Shown here piece by piece: positions 1 through 11,522 of a stretch of 64,000 bases of DNA. The position numbers were made by a program, and so were the translations under genes. This stretch comes from Nageia nagi (lineage: Eukaryota > Pinophyta), in assembly GCA_050084985.1 (NCBI GenBank), contig JBITNC010000002.1:7750001-7814000 (forward strand), given 5' to 3'. The number at the start of each line of letters is the position of its first letter. The stretch's first letter is position 1. Below the pieces are notes generated by a model. That model saw only the letters and a program-made list of their open reading frames with translations. It did no database searches and was not told the DNA's origin.

Positions 1-1190
1 AAGCCTAATCAAACTATGTTCCATCAGGATCATCATCCCCCTCATCATCTAAATCACTCCCCAACCCATGTTCTTATGGAAGTTACAATTGCTTCTCCCA
101 CTTGGGAGGTGTCTCATACAAATTAGAATCATGCTCCCCATACCTCCTAGTACTCAAAATGAACTTGCATTTTGATGGAATGCATTATCTCTACAAAATT
201 TCCTTATCACCCTCTTAGGTCTATAAGTCTCCATGAAAGTCTTTTGTATCTATAGATAACCAAGTTTCTATAGCCAATCTAGCTTACCTCATAGCTCATT
301 AGGCAAATATGGTAGCCTTGTATAAGGTCTATAAATTAAAGCCATATGTTAGTATCCTTTTTTTATTGAATAAACCAATAAACTAAAATATGCATGCAAG
401 TTACTTACCACCCATCAAACTATCAATGAATTTTCTATAATCCTTAATGGTCTTATGGACCTATGTGATATTCCCATACTTCACCCACCAATACCACATT
501 GGATGATCAGGAGTTATGCCATGCACATGAGGTTCTCTATGCCTAACCACAATTATATGCTCATATGCCTAGCACTATAGCATAAATGAATATTTCATTC
601 TCTTCCAACTCTCCTACACCATGATAAAGTTATGCAAATCATGGTAGATCTGGGATATGATGTATGGTGCCCATGCATAATGATGACCTTGTGTCATCTC
701 AAAAACCACTTGTACTAGACCAAGTGGGAAATTTTCATGATTCTTATATGGATAAATAACACTATTGATACATGTTACCATGACCAATCAAACCTACTTG
801 AACCTCTTCATCTTTCTCTTGAAAGCACGATGAAGGAAGGTACCCTTATTACCCTCATGTAATTGCTAAAATCCTATAATCCAATTTATTGAATGCTTGC
901 ATTGTTCATTCATCATACCCTCCTTTAATAATATAGGTAACCCCTTAATAGAAACCCATAGGATCATGTGAATATCATCTAGCACTATGGTACTCTCCCT
1001 AATAGGAAGATGAAAAGTGTTGGTCCTCTCAGACCATCTCTCCATCAAGGTTGTGAGTAGCTCCTTGTCTACTCAAACATATGGATCATGGAGGATCCAT
1101 CCCATACCAACATGTTATAATACATACATCTCATCATCCATGAGTTTATCCTTTCATACTAGGTACTTATTCTAGCTTAGAGACATAGCT
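1..1190 (-). pseudogene. Antisense plant mobile domain (PMD) gene of element A, partial and broken
   Basis: Read on the minus strand from about 1190 downwards. The frame around 1110-950 gives a PMD-like core: LLTTLMERWSERTNTFHLP, then a hydrophobic-acidic stretch ending DIHMILWVSIKGLPI, which matches the family pattern of a Trp-containing helix, TFHLP and D(V/I)...L.LPI.G. An in-frame stop precedes it near 1085. The far end (bases 1-100) encodes an acidic tail rich in Asp and Glu, as in the C copy. PMD proteins are nuclear plant proteins found both in host genes and in transposons; the function here is unknown. A GTAGGG donor-like site at 1540-1535 resembles the exon 1 donor of the B and C copies, so an intron of about 350 bases upstream of this exon is likely. 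The gene continues beyond the left edge. Confidence 0.6.
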
Positions 1191-2460
1191 GGCTTAAGCT
1201 CCATGAGGAATTGGTGACACTACAAGTACAAAACAATAAGGTATGCATTAGTGTCTTATGGTAATTTTAATAAAATTATAGCATAGTAATTTTATTAAAT
1301 TACTTCTAGCATACATAAATAAATACCACCATTGGATAGTTATTTGCCTATTATGATACCTACTCTACTGCACTAGCACCTGCAATAACATTAGCACCCA
1401 CACTAGGATTTTTATGACTAATTTTTTCAAATATTAGAGGAAAATTTGCTTTACACCTACAATTTCATATAAACATAGTTTTAGAAAAAACACACCCTCT
1501 AAGACCAAAATTAACTAGGATATAGGTGTAAAAACCCTACCCCAGAAATTTTAATGATTCTCCAATTTCTCCCATTCAAATGCAAATTTCATAAAATAAA
1601 ATATTAAGTTTGTCTTAGATACGTACCATATGAGTAGAGAATCTATTGTGTCATAAGAGGTAGGCCTTATGATTCTCTTGCTCCATAATCTTCATCCTAG
1701 AATACAAAATTAGGACAAAACTTTGGTAAAAACTACAAAACTAGCCTAAATAACTTTAATTAACAAATAACATCAATTACCTTGCAATTTTGATCATCTA
1801 TAATGCTCCAAGTCATCTCACTAAGCTCATCCAATCCTTCCTTGACTAGAGATCAAGATTAAAATAGTGAAAGTGATAAATACACATTGAATGAGGTATA
1901 TGCTAATTAGCTACCATATTTTGTCTCCTATCTTTCCAAAATATGAAATTCCTTCTCCTTAAACCATTCGAGTCAAGTGTTGTAAAGTTTGGTAGCCAAA
2001 ATCTTAACAAACCTTTGCATCTACCCTCATGTTAGTGCTTATGCTATCATTCCTTTACTTTCACATTCTTACAAGAAAACTCATGAATCATACAACTACA
2101 TGTGACCTAAAAATTAATATAGGACTAACATATCTTGGAGCATGAAGTTTTTGTAGGCACAAACAAACATCCAATTGAAGAATGATGTGTTTCTTGCATA
2201 TTCATTCTTGGGTCTAGTTCATTCCTCATAGAATCAAGCACTCTATTAGTATATATTAGGTATGAAAATATATTTTTTTAGAATCATATATGATGCTACA
2301 TATTTCAGTTTCAATAGTAGAAGCATATACTACAAATTTATTAGCATGCATTGAATTTAGCATGAATGTTGGGCTACAAAGGTATTAATCAAGTTGAATC
2401 ACAACACATCAACATAGTGGGTAAGTTACAAGGAGTATTCCTATAATTATTTATAATTTT
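1191..2460. other. Non-coding 3' region of element A
   Basis: AT-rich sequence without a recognisable reading frame. It should hold the intron and first exon of the PMD gene (minus strand). Around 1368-1408 there are three copies of a short GTGGGTGCTAATGT-like motif (minus strand) that resembles three copies inside the A LTR at 3729-3790. Confidence 0.4.
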
Positions 2461-2476
2461 AATTTAATCATTTGCA

Positions 2477-2890
2477 AGATTGGGAAATATTCAAACCAAT
2501 CATCGTTGACTCACATTTTTTGGTTGGGTCTCAACTAACCATCATTCTTAAATCATATCTAAGAATGGGACATGTGCTTCATGATGATGACTGCATCTCA
2601 CTTTAATAATGGGGTATGTACCTCATGATGATGAATGATATGACACATAACTTGATTAGGAAATATTCAAACCAATCATGTCTTTGAATCACCTTTGTCA
2701 GTTGGATCTCAACTAAGCATCACCATATTATTTTTCCTAATTCATATGTTGCATCTAGGAATGGAACATGTACTTCATGATGATGTTAACATATATGGTT
2801 TTGATTGCATGTGTTCCATCTAGGAATGGGCCAATTACCCCATGATAATGTGGACACACCTTTATCATGATTCCTTATGTATGTATCTAA
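2477..2890. repeat. Imperfect tandem repeat, about 180-190 bp period
   Basis: The phrase GAAATATTCAAACCAATCAT occurs at about 2482 and again at about 2660. Each is followed by a CTCAACTAA(C/G)CATCA block and then by ATCTA(A/G)GAATGG(G/A)ACATG with CTTCATGATGATG. Two further partial copies of the last block follow at about 2817 and 2884. The array lies between the PMD gene and the 3' LTR of element A. Confidence 0.7.
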
Positions 2891-3245
2891 GAATGAAATA
2901 TTGAGTATTTTTGTATTTAGTATTCTCAAGATGATGTATGCATATTATATGCATTTCATCCTTGCTCCATTATTTCTATATCATTTGATAAAATGTTATG
3001 ATGTTCTCTCTTACTATCACTAATATATTTTTTATGAGTTAAAAATCATATATATGTTTAGAAGTGGGTGCCTCTCATTTTTAAGTTTTATTATTTGCTC
3101 TTGGTCAATTCTACTACATGTAAGCTATTACATCTCACAACTAAGGCAAAGAGGGGGTAATATACATCATCAAATCATTGATGATATGAACAACTAAACT
3201 AGGGAAGTATCATTTTTTTCTTCTCTTTACCTTTACTTCTTTTGC

Positions 3246-3299
3246 AAGTATAATATTATTTCAAGATTCAATTTCATTATACTTACAAATGGGGCCATC
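3246..3299 (+). other. Stem-loop and polypurine tract of element A
   Basis: AAGTATAAT (3246-3254) and its exact reverse complement ATTATACTT (3276-3284) can form a 9-bp stem with a 21-base loop. It is followed at once by the purine-rich AAATGGGG and then the LTR start. The PPT primes plus-strand DNA synthesis in LTR retrotransposons. A hairpin in the same place is present in element C and, in decayed form, in element B. Confidence 0.55.
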
Positions 3300-4150
3300 T
3301 ATTGACACCTAAAAATGGTCCCCTTAAGACAATCCCACTTAGGTGCAACTTTAGATAAACATTTAGTCATATTTAATCACATTTCGATCATAATTTACCT
3401 TATTATCACATATTTCTCATGTTTTATTCTTATGTTTTATGTTAGGTATACCAAAATAGCTTCAACCAATATTCAAGGGGTCAAATGGTGAATCATGCCT
3501 GATATAAATGTAAGTATCTCTAACCTAGGGAAATCATGTCAATATTACATCTCAAGAGTTGGTAACCTACTCTTGGGTGTTTCTAAATGTCGCATATTGA
3601 TACTATAATCTTGTTATCACTTGATAAAATATATGTTATCCACTTCTATGATCATATGCTTGGTTCAACTTCTCTTCATCTCTGCTATCATCAATCCTTG
3701 TTGGTGAACCTCATTCTTCAAGAATGTTCATGCCCACGCTGACATTTGTGCCCATGTTGAGCTCTCAGAGATCAATACCCACATTAGTGTTTTTTTAGCA
3801 ATTGGCCTTGGGGTTCACATAACAAGATCACTATTCTTTGACAAGTTCATCTACATATCCTTGACCTCAACATAGGTAAGGACACACATGTATCTATCTT
3901 TCACTCGATTCCTCTCTCTTTAGTGCATGTAGCTTAATTTTTTACATCAATGTAATTTCATTATTTTGTTACTACATTGTTATATTCCCTTATTCATGTA
4001 TGTTTATTTGAGTTAATTAGCTTAGATAAATCACATAATAAATGTGTATGTACTTTTAGTTCATTTAGAGTAAAACCCTAAGTGATACCAAAACACATAT
4101 CAATAGTATTTTTACAGTATCTACGATATGTAGAATAGGAATATCTTTTG
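3300..4150 (+). repeat. 3' LTR of element A (right end approximate)
   Basis: Begins TATTGACACCTAAAAATG; compare TGTAGACACCTAAAAATG at the LTR start of element C and TATAGACACCTAAAAATG in the B 3' LTR. A GATATAAATG box near 3497 could be the promoter TATA element. Three related GTGGGC-type motifs (minus strand) are at 3729-3790. The end is a guess from LTR length in relatives. Confidence 0.5.
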
Positions 4151-5869
4151 TTGCTTGGATAACTTCATGTTGTTGTATATATCTTTTTGGAGTAAAAAGT
4201 ATTTATAAATTGCCTTCCTTATTATTTCTATCTTCTACTATATTCTTTATAAGTTCTATGAAAATGTTATCTAACTCCATAATTGATAACCACTTGAATG
4301 ATTCTTCATCACATATATTTAATATGGCATCCTTGATATTATTTTCTTATTTTAAATAACTATGGAATGGTTGTATTGCTATATTAATATGATGGTGGTA
4401 TTGTTATTTTCATTCTTCTTATGGATCTATATCAAAATCTTTTGTAGAAAATATTTCTACTTTTTCATCATGAAATTGATGCATCCTTTCTAAAAAATAA
4501 TTGAAAAAGTTTACCTTTTTATCAAAAATTAATTAGTAAAAATAATTACTCTTCCATTCATTGAGGGACTTATGTCTGATTTCATTTACCTAATATTTCC
4601 AATAAGGATAATATTCCAAAGTGTGAAGAAGCATATATTTGATTTCTTTATCTTTATATTCAAATTGAAGGTCAACATCATCATTAACATCAATTTATTT
4701 TTCTTCACATGCACCTTGGAGTTCCTAAGCATACATAAATTCTTATTTTTATTGGAGCAATAGCACCAGCACTATAAAGCATTTTATCTTCCTATAGAAT
4801 TACCTCTATTTTTTCATAATTTTTTAATTTATTTATTCAATCATGACTTCGTACTCAATAGTAATAACAATGTTGGTGGTGGGAGTAGCACAACCTCTAG
4901 GCATTGGATAAATTAAAGATTGGATTATTCAATGAATCTTTATTTTTTGCAATGATCCTACTCTATTAAGATTGGATATTATTGACATGGCATTTAGACT
5001 ACAATGCCTTCAATTTTGATGCATGGGTGATTTTCAATAGGTCATTCTTTACTTGATGTCTACTTTATTTTCTAGGGTATCAATAATTAATATATTTTTA
5101 GAATTGATATCTACTAAAGAATCTTGATAATGGTAATTTTTCTTTCTAAACTACATCCCTTAGGATATCATCATTTCACTAATAAGCTTCAAAATTTCTT
5201 GATTTTTTTATGAATATTTGCCCATCCCAAGTGTTTATATGCCATTTTATTCATGATTTATTTGAGTACCTTTCTCTACCACTATATTGACAAGTTTTAC
5301 TATGTTTGTATCCTAATTTTATGAACCTTCAAGTAATATCTAATTCCATGGTGTTTGAAATCTTACATCTTACAATTCATCATCATTTTGAACTCCTTGA
5401 TCTATAGTTCTTCTAATAGAATCTTCTGCAGAACTTTTTGCATCAAATATACCTTCATAAATTCGCCCTTGTGAGGAACTATCAATCTAATTATATATTT
5501 CTTGTTGATGTTTGAGTTATAACCTTGCACTCTTTCTTTTTAAAGAAATATTAGCTTTCTTCCTTCTACATACAATGTTATTATCTTTACCAAAGATATT
5601 TGCAATATATTTATTGAAACAAAATGGCAAGGACTAAGAAAAATAATGAAAGGAATTTTTTTCAATATTTGTAATATTTTGAAATAATTTTATCAAACCT
5701 TAATTTGATGATTTGTAACATAAAAAGAGTCAAGTTCACCAAAATTTAGATGATAAATTATAACCCTAATTGTGATGAGGTGATGCAAAGATATATCTAC
5801 TTTAATTAATAGAAAAGGGACTTGATAACTTATGATGTGTAAATTATAATAAGTTGGAATAGTAAATAA
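4151..5869. other. Unrecognised AT-rich sequence
   Basis: No protein domain, terminal repeat or RNA gene is recognised on either strand. Short open frames are broken and low in complexity. It may be the flank of element A or old degraded transposon. Confidence 0.4.
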
Positions 5870-6850
5870 TGAAATAAAATAACCTAACCTATGAGATAAT
5901 ATATTATAGATGTGTACTTATTACTTACCTAGTTGATAAAAATGTACTTGGATGGAAGGTTGATTGACATTAAGACTTAGATCTTGAATGCTCTATTCTT
6001 CTTATAGGGGTAAATGGTCTTTCTTAGTTTTTTGTTAAGACACTATGGTAATCCTTGTCCTCTTCAGGTTCCTTTTATACAATATGAATATTAATTACAA
6101 GATTCTCCCTACATATCATCTCTATTTTGAATGATGGTAAGTCATCAATTGGTATCCCTCAGTAGTGTATTCAATTTTTAGTGTCAAATACTCTATTAAT
6201 TATCTCTATTAATTATTTCTATTAATTATTTTAAATTTGTATCTAGTTCTTTAAATAGTTTCAAAGCTAATAAGTTCAATCACCACTGTCTAGTACCATT
6301 TAGATTCCTATTTATAAATGAATTTGATATCTAAATTCTTCTAATTTTTATTAAATTTCTTTAAAATTCTTATTCATTTTCTTTCCTCTCATAGCATTGC
6401 ATTGTTACTCATTTTCCCTTCATTTTCTTTTAAACTCATCTATATTTTTCTTTATAGAACTCTTTCTACCTATTTTCTATTTATTCTAATTGACCCCATT
6501 TTTTTGTTCTCATATTTTTTTATCTTGAACCATTACATCCCTTCAAATATTAGCATGAGGCCCTTTTGATCATTGATATTTCTTTTAATTAAACTTCATT
6601 TTCCTAGTTTCTCTCCTTATCCCATAATGCCTTTCCCTTACAAATAGGAGAAAGTTCCAAGGGTTCCACCTTACTCAAGTAGTTATCACTTTCAAATCTA
6701 AGATAAGTTATCTAGGAATAACTTACTTTAACCTTTGAATAATATTTCCTTCCTTCATCCCATGATATCTATTCATAAAGGAAAAATTAATGGCACATGT
6801 GTTGAGAGTGTTATGAACTAAGTCATTGAATTTCTTAATCCAAGTTCACT
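5870..6850. repeat. Divergent repeat block, copy 1 (related to 10020-11530)
   Basis: Two parts recur further right in the same orientation. Part X (about 5880-6000: ATGAGATAAT, GTGTAC(T/C)TATTAC, ATGTACTTGGAT, GATCTT) matches about 11400-11523. Part Y (about 6330-6850: pyrimidine-rich, TTACAA(A/G)TAGGAGA, TTATCTAG(G/A)AATA, AATAATATTTC) matches about 10070-10610. Order differs: X then Y here, Y then X in the second copy. This suggests overlapping or rearranged copies of an old repeat. Confidence 0.5.
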
Positions 6851-6915
6851 AAGAGTCAATAAAATATAATAGGTTATTCTAATGGTAAATTTAGATTATT
6901 TAGTAAAGAAGGTAG

Positions 6916-7023
6916 AATAATGGATAGTAGGACCCATACTAGGATAAGGTCACAGAATGGGTAGTAGGACCCATAGTAAGTAAGTAACAAAATGGGTAAC
7001 AAGACTCATATAAGGATGAGGTA
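6916..7023. repeat. Short tandem repeat, three units of about 37 bp
   Basis: Three successive units share AATGG(A/G)TAGTAGGACCCAT or a decayed form of it, followed by AAGGTCAC-like or TAAGTAAC-like sequence. They lie just before the DUF4283-like reading frame. Confidence 0.6.
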
Positions 7024-7074
7024 TTTTTTGATCCAAAAAAATACAAATAAATCTTACTATTTATTGAAAAAGTA

Positions 7075-7850
7075 TTGATGGAATATCCAAAAGGTTATCG
7101 AGAGAAACCCTTGGAGTTTATTGAAAATATGAGGAAACCCCTAAATTTTGACATCCCCATCCAAATCCAATGTCTAAAACTTGAAGATGGGATGTGTAGG
7201 ATCATTATCTCCAAAGAACTATTCCAAATTAAAAAAATTATAGAGACAAGAAAGAAATCCCTTATTAGTGAATTTTTAGGTTCTAGACCCACTTAAAAAA
7301 TAGAGCAAATTTGAATCATGAAGGGTAGTATGGATCTAATACCTATTGCATGTGATTACATCTTGTTTTATTTCAATCAAGAGGAATATCTACAATGGGT
7401 TCTAGAAAATGGCCCCTGGTGGTTTCGAAAGAGTGTATTGATCTTAAAAAAATGGTTTAAACCTAAAAGAGAAACTTTTAATGTTGCAATGGTTTTGATT
7501 TCATTGCCAAGAATCTCTATGGATGTCTGGTGCCAAGATGATATAGAAGGAATAGCTTCTACATTTAGAACCTTTATCTACGTAAATACACATAAAAAAA
7601 TGGGGTCCAAACTCAATAAAACTAGATTATGTGTGAATATGGATATCAGTAAACAAATACAACATAAGATATGACTAAATATGAATATGGATAACATATT
7701 CAAGATATCCACTATGAACTACTCTTAGTTCCATGTACTTTCTATGAGAAATTTGGACATCTATTCAAAGAATGTCTTGATAAACCAACCCAATCCCTTC
7801 AAATAGATCTCAAAATAATAAAAGGGGGGAATAATGGAAATCAATTATGA
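7075..7850 (+). pseudogene. DUF4283 / zinc-knuckle protein remnant (LINE ORF1 or gag-like)
   Basis: Two open pieces (7075-7293 and 7318-7671) separated by a stop. The second gives DYILFYFNQEEYLQWVLENG, PWWFRKSVLILKKWF, then VAMVLISLPRISMDVW and RLCVNMDISK. This follows the DUF4283 pattern of a conserved FxxxEEYxxVLExGPW segment, a WxRLPxLPxxxW-like segment and an (A/C)R(I/L)CVxxDxSK segment. In a shifted frame at about 7729-7780 comes a CCHC-like knuckle, CTFYEKFGHLFKEC, in which the second Cys is Tyr. DUF4283 plus knuckle is typical of ORF1 of plant LINEs, where it binds the element RNA. No endonuclease or LINE reverse transcriptase follows, so only the first part survives. Confidence 0.65.
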
Positions 7851-7894
7851 AGGGTGTAAACCAATCAATGACTACTAGAAATACTTTCAAAATA

Positions 7895-8110
7895 TTTAAT
7901 AAGTAAGGTGAGAGCTCCTCATAACCACTAAAAAATCTAGAACATCAATAAGGAGAGATATTTTCACAACCACTTGTAAACTAAAAAGTGATAACTAGAA
8001 ATATATTGAATCAATAAGGAGAGAGCTCTTCATATCCACTTGCAAACCCAAAAGTGGTAATTAGTAATATTTTAAATGTTGTGAAGTAGAAAGGAGATAG
8101 TTCACCATAA
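7895..8110. repeat. Imperfect tandem repeat, about 65-75 bp, three to four units
   Basis: Units share (G/A)AATAAGGAGAGAG.TCTTCA, then ATCCACTTG.AAAC, then AAAGTG.TAA.TAG. Starts are near 7898, 7950, 8015 and 8085. They fall in the region that would code for the C-terminal part of the ORF1-like protein. Confidence 0.6.
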
Positions 8111-8690
8111 CACATCTAATCTACACACATTTACAAAATTGACTTGAAATTTTAGATCAAAAAGAAAGAAAGAACAAAAACAAGAAAAGATTTTAGAGAA
8201 TACAAACTCCACATTAAAAGAGGACTCATGGAGTCAAGTGGAAAAAACATAATACAAAGAAACTATTAGTCCCAATGAACAAGATTCCCTTTGGAATTAA
8301 GGAGAAAAAATTTTGCAAATTATCCTAGATGATATGGTGAATCCAATGGAAGGGAAGCATCATTATTCCTAAGTACCTTATTAATGTGAAAACTACAAAA
8401 GTTGAAAGGGTTCTACTACCCCATTATATTCCACACAGAGAAGAATAAGAGGAGGAATCAAAAGAAGACCAATGGAATGAATTAAAAAATAAATCAATAA
8501 AGAAACATGTACGAAGAAATTATAATAAGCTAAACCTATAGATTATCAAACAAACCAGGAGCTCTAGGAGACTAATTAATGTTGGGAAAGGAACACCAAG
8601 TAAACCATCAGAGTACACACTAAGGATAAGACAAAGTAAAAATGAAATTTGAAATGGTACCCAAAGAATATTTATTTTGGTTATTTACCA
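8111..8690 (+). other. Probable tail of the ORF1-like remnant
   Basis: Lys- and Glu-rich, purine-rich sequence. One frame reads GKGTPSKPSEYTLRIRQSKN near 8587-8646, as in a basic C-terminal tail of LINE ORF1 proteins. Stops are frequent. It ends where chromovirus integrase sequence starts. Confidence 0.35.
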
Positions 8691-8699
8691 CATTCACCT

Positions 8700-9290
8700 T
8701 TTTATTGTGTGTTTGGACAGCAAAAGGATGAAGGATATTCGCTTGAGAAAGAGGAAAAGCAAGTTGAAAGGTTTGTTGAAACAATTAGGTATTTTTATTT
8801 GAAAGTGCAATAGCAACTTAAAATAATCCAAGCCAAGTACAATATGAGACATGAAAATTATAGATTTAACCATAAGTTTCATGTGGGAGACCATGTTTGG
8901 TTACATCTTAATAAGGATAGGTTGCAAGGACCAACCGACAAGTTGAAACCTATAAGGTATGGACCATTTGATATTATGGATCGTATACCAGTATATATGA
9001 ATATTTATTCAATTTATGAATGTGGAACATTTAAAATTTTATGATACATCTATTTTAGTTGAAGATGAAGTAGTTTTAGATAAGATTTTGCCATCTCTTT
9101 ATGACTTAGCTCCTAATCCTATGGATAAATTCAAGGAGGATTCCATATTGCAAAAAAATGGCTCATGTTATAAGAAGAGGTGATATAGAGCTTTGATTAA
9201 TTGAATTGAAGGGATAGAAGCCTAATAAAGCTAAGTGGATGGACAAGTCCATGGTTGGGTAATTGTATCCTCATATATGCATTTATGGGA
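8700..9290 (+). pseudogene. Chromovirus integrase C-terminus and chromodomain remnant
   Basis: The frame from about 8700 reads through KVQ.QLK.SQAKYNMRHENY, then HKFHVGDHVWLHLNKDRLQG and KLKPIRYGPFDIMDRI: the GPY/F module that ends chromoviral integrases. After a frameshift a chromodomain-like segment follows (VIRRGDIEL..LIELKG..P, then KAKWMDKS), ending LYPHI. In the family this module directs integration to chromatin. Everything upstream of the integrase C-terminus is missing, so this is a 5'-truncated element or one joined to the ORF1 remnant by recombination. Several stops are present. Confidence 0.75.
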
Positions 9291-9304
9291 CCAAATGCCT
9301 TCCC

Positions 9305-9930
9305 ATTGGGGAGGTGTGATCTGAATTGGATTGTGTTAGGTTGATCTCTATAGGAGAAATACTCATTCCAAAGGTATCTATGCTTGGATACTAATCAAAT
9401 ATTAAAATTTGGAGGTAATTAATGATAAAAACCATGTTGTTAACAACATGCATCTACTATTTTTAATGATGTACATCTTGATGAGTTAGTAGTGGAAGTT
9501 ATAGAGGCATCAATGATTCAGATAGCTAAGTGGTTTAGGATCATCAACTAACATATTGGAGACATTTCTAGGCCTATTTAAAGGTGTGGTACTCTCATCA
9601 TTAGTCAATGGAGTTTTAGAGAGTTTTGGGATTTGAGATTGTAAAGATTTGAAGGAAGACCAATATTCATTCCATAATTTTTGTAGTTATGAATTTGTTC
9701 TTCTTCTTGTAGGAGATTGTACTAGTATTGTAGGAGATGATATTGCCATTATTTTGATGGTATTTCTCTATGTGCATTTAATATTGTAATTTCCATAGAT
9801 AATGAAAACAGAAGGCTCTAATTCCTTGTTGGATTAGCCCACATTAGGTGAACCAAGGTAAATCATTATGTTGAACTTGTTGTGTGTGATTGAGATTATT
9901 AATTTTGTAAAGCACATTGACCAATTTTAA
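9305..9930 (+). repeat. 3' PPT and 3' LTR of the truncated chromovirus (right end approximate)
   Basis: A purine tract TTGGGGAGGTG (9306-9316) is followed by TGATCTG, a plausible LTR start at 9317. The position directly after the chromodomain is where a 3' LTR belongs. No second LTR is in the window, so the right edge (about 9930) is only an estimate. Confidence 0.5.
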
Positions 9931-10019
9931 ATTTATATGCAATTTGATGCATCTCATAATTGTGAATGTTTTTTTTTTTCAAATTTATAAGTATAGATCT
10001 GAGTATGCTATAAGCATCT

Positions 10020-11522
10020 AGTCATTATAGATCATCCCTCCATATAAAAATTTCTAAATTTCATTCTATGAGACTTTTCCTAATAGTGAACTCGATTCCC
10101 TAATTCTATCTACCTTCATCTATAGCTTCTTCCTTTCCCTATTTTTCCATCTTGGATCTTGTACTTGGTTATCATATGATGTTCTTTTCAATTTCATGTC
10201 AGACCCTTCTCTTTTTGATATTTTTAATGATCTAATTCCTATGTTTTGGCTTGTCCCTCTATCATCCCCTCTTTCATAATTTTTCACACCCATTGATGTG
10301 TTTCATTATCATTTATTTTCTTTATACCCCTTATTCTCCTATTTTAATTTAGTTAATCATTATTCCTATCATATTTCCTTCCTTTCCCCTAGCACCTCCC
10401 CTTACAAGTAGGAGAGATCATCAAGGGTATTCCCTTGTTAAATTAAGTATCATTTGCAAATCTATGAGAGATTATCTAGAAATATTTTCTTAGGTCCTCT
10501 AAATAATATTTCTTCTAGCTTCTTGCGATACCTAGTCCTAGAGTGCAAATTCAATGGTGCAAGTGTTCAAGGTATTATGCACCCTTGCATCAACCTTCTA
10601 TGTCCAATTTGGTCTTGAGTTTTCTAATTAGATTAATTGTTTTGTATCCCACTTAATTCCTAAGATAAGAACACATGTTTTAAACTTTGTTTGCTTAGTT
10701 ATCCACTTAAAAAATAAGTCAAGGAATTCATAAAAAAAAAAAACTTTGTAACTTCTATCTCCATGAATTAAATCAATTACTTTTTCCTTATTATATATGG
10801 TTCATTGAATAATCCACTTTATAAAGATTTTCAACTCTTTTGAAAACCAATCTTGTAGAGATTTTGAACATGGTATGAAAGGTAGTTATTTGTAACTATT
10901 ATTCAACATTATATTTGATCATCAAATACTTTATGTTGTAGATGTCCTAGCAACAAGATTGTTAACCAACTAGATTGGTCAAGTGGGTTCTTATCTATAA
11001 CCAAGAATCAATGAATAAAGAGAAAGGAATAAAAATAAATAAAAAAGATAGTAATTTAGTAGAGAATCATGGGGCTTATTATTTATTAATATAATAAGAA
11101 TTAGTACAATCAATTATAATGATGATAAGTACTATCTATCTCTCCTTAGTCTCATCTCTCACCTACCTCTCCATTATACATTCTATCCCTCTTTTAATAA
11201 TCTTAATCGATCTTAAAGGATGCATATATTTGATAAAAGGTGGTTTTTTTTGGAGGTAACTAATGGTTTTCAATCATAAAGCAACCTTATTAGTATTAAT
11301 CAAACTATTGATATGAAATTCTCTCCTGCTAGTAGTCACTTTGTAACTAATGAAAATAACTTTAAATTATGATGATGAAAAAACTAAAGTAATAAGATAA
11401 TAATAACATTCCTTAATCTATGAGATAATGGATGATATATGTGTACCTATTACATACCTAATTCATGAAGATGTACTTGGATACAAACAAGTGAAAACTA
11501 GAGCTCAGGTTCGAGATCTTAA
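10020..11522. repeat. Divergent repeat block, copy 2 (related to 5870-6850)
   Basis: Part Y at about 10070-10610 and part X at about 11390-11522 match copy 1. Sequence between them has no recognised gene. Homology to copy 1 stops abruptly after GAGATCTTAATG near 11522, which is where the LTR-like sequence below begins. Confidence 0.5.

Larger units (their letters stand above)
1..4150 (+). mobile_element. Element A: 3' part of a Tat-like Ty3/gypsy retrotransposon (left end outside window, right end approximate)
   Basis: The assignment rests on gene order shared with elements B and C: an antisense PMD gene, then non-coding sequence, then a stem-loop, a purine-rich tract and an LTR beginning TATTGACACCTAAAAATG at 3300. 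B and C LTRs begin with almost the same bases. No gag or pol lies in the window because those would be left of base 1. The right LTR edge cannot be placed, since the partner LTR and the target-site duplication are not visible; 4150 assumes an LTR length like those of B and C. Family membership is inferred, not shown by a polymerase. Confidence 0.6.

Noticed and set aside
866-1048. PMD-like frame considered as a host gene exon
   Set aside because: Its place relative to stem-loop, PPT and LTR start at 3246-3300 matches the transposon-borne copies in B and C, and it is interrupted by stops.
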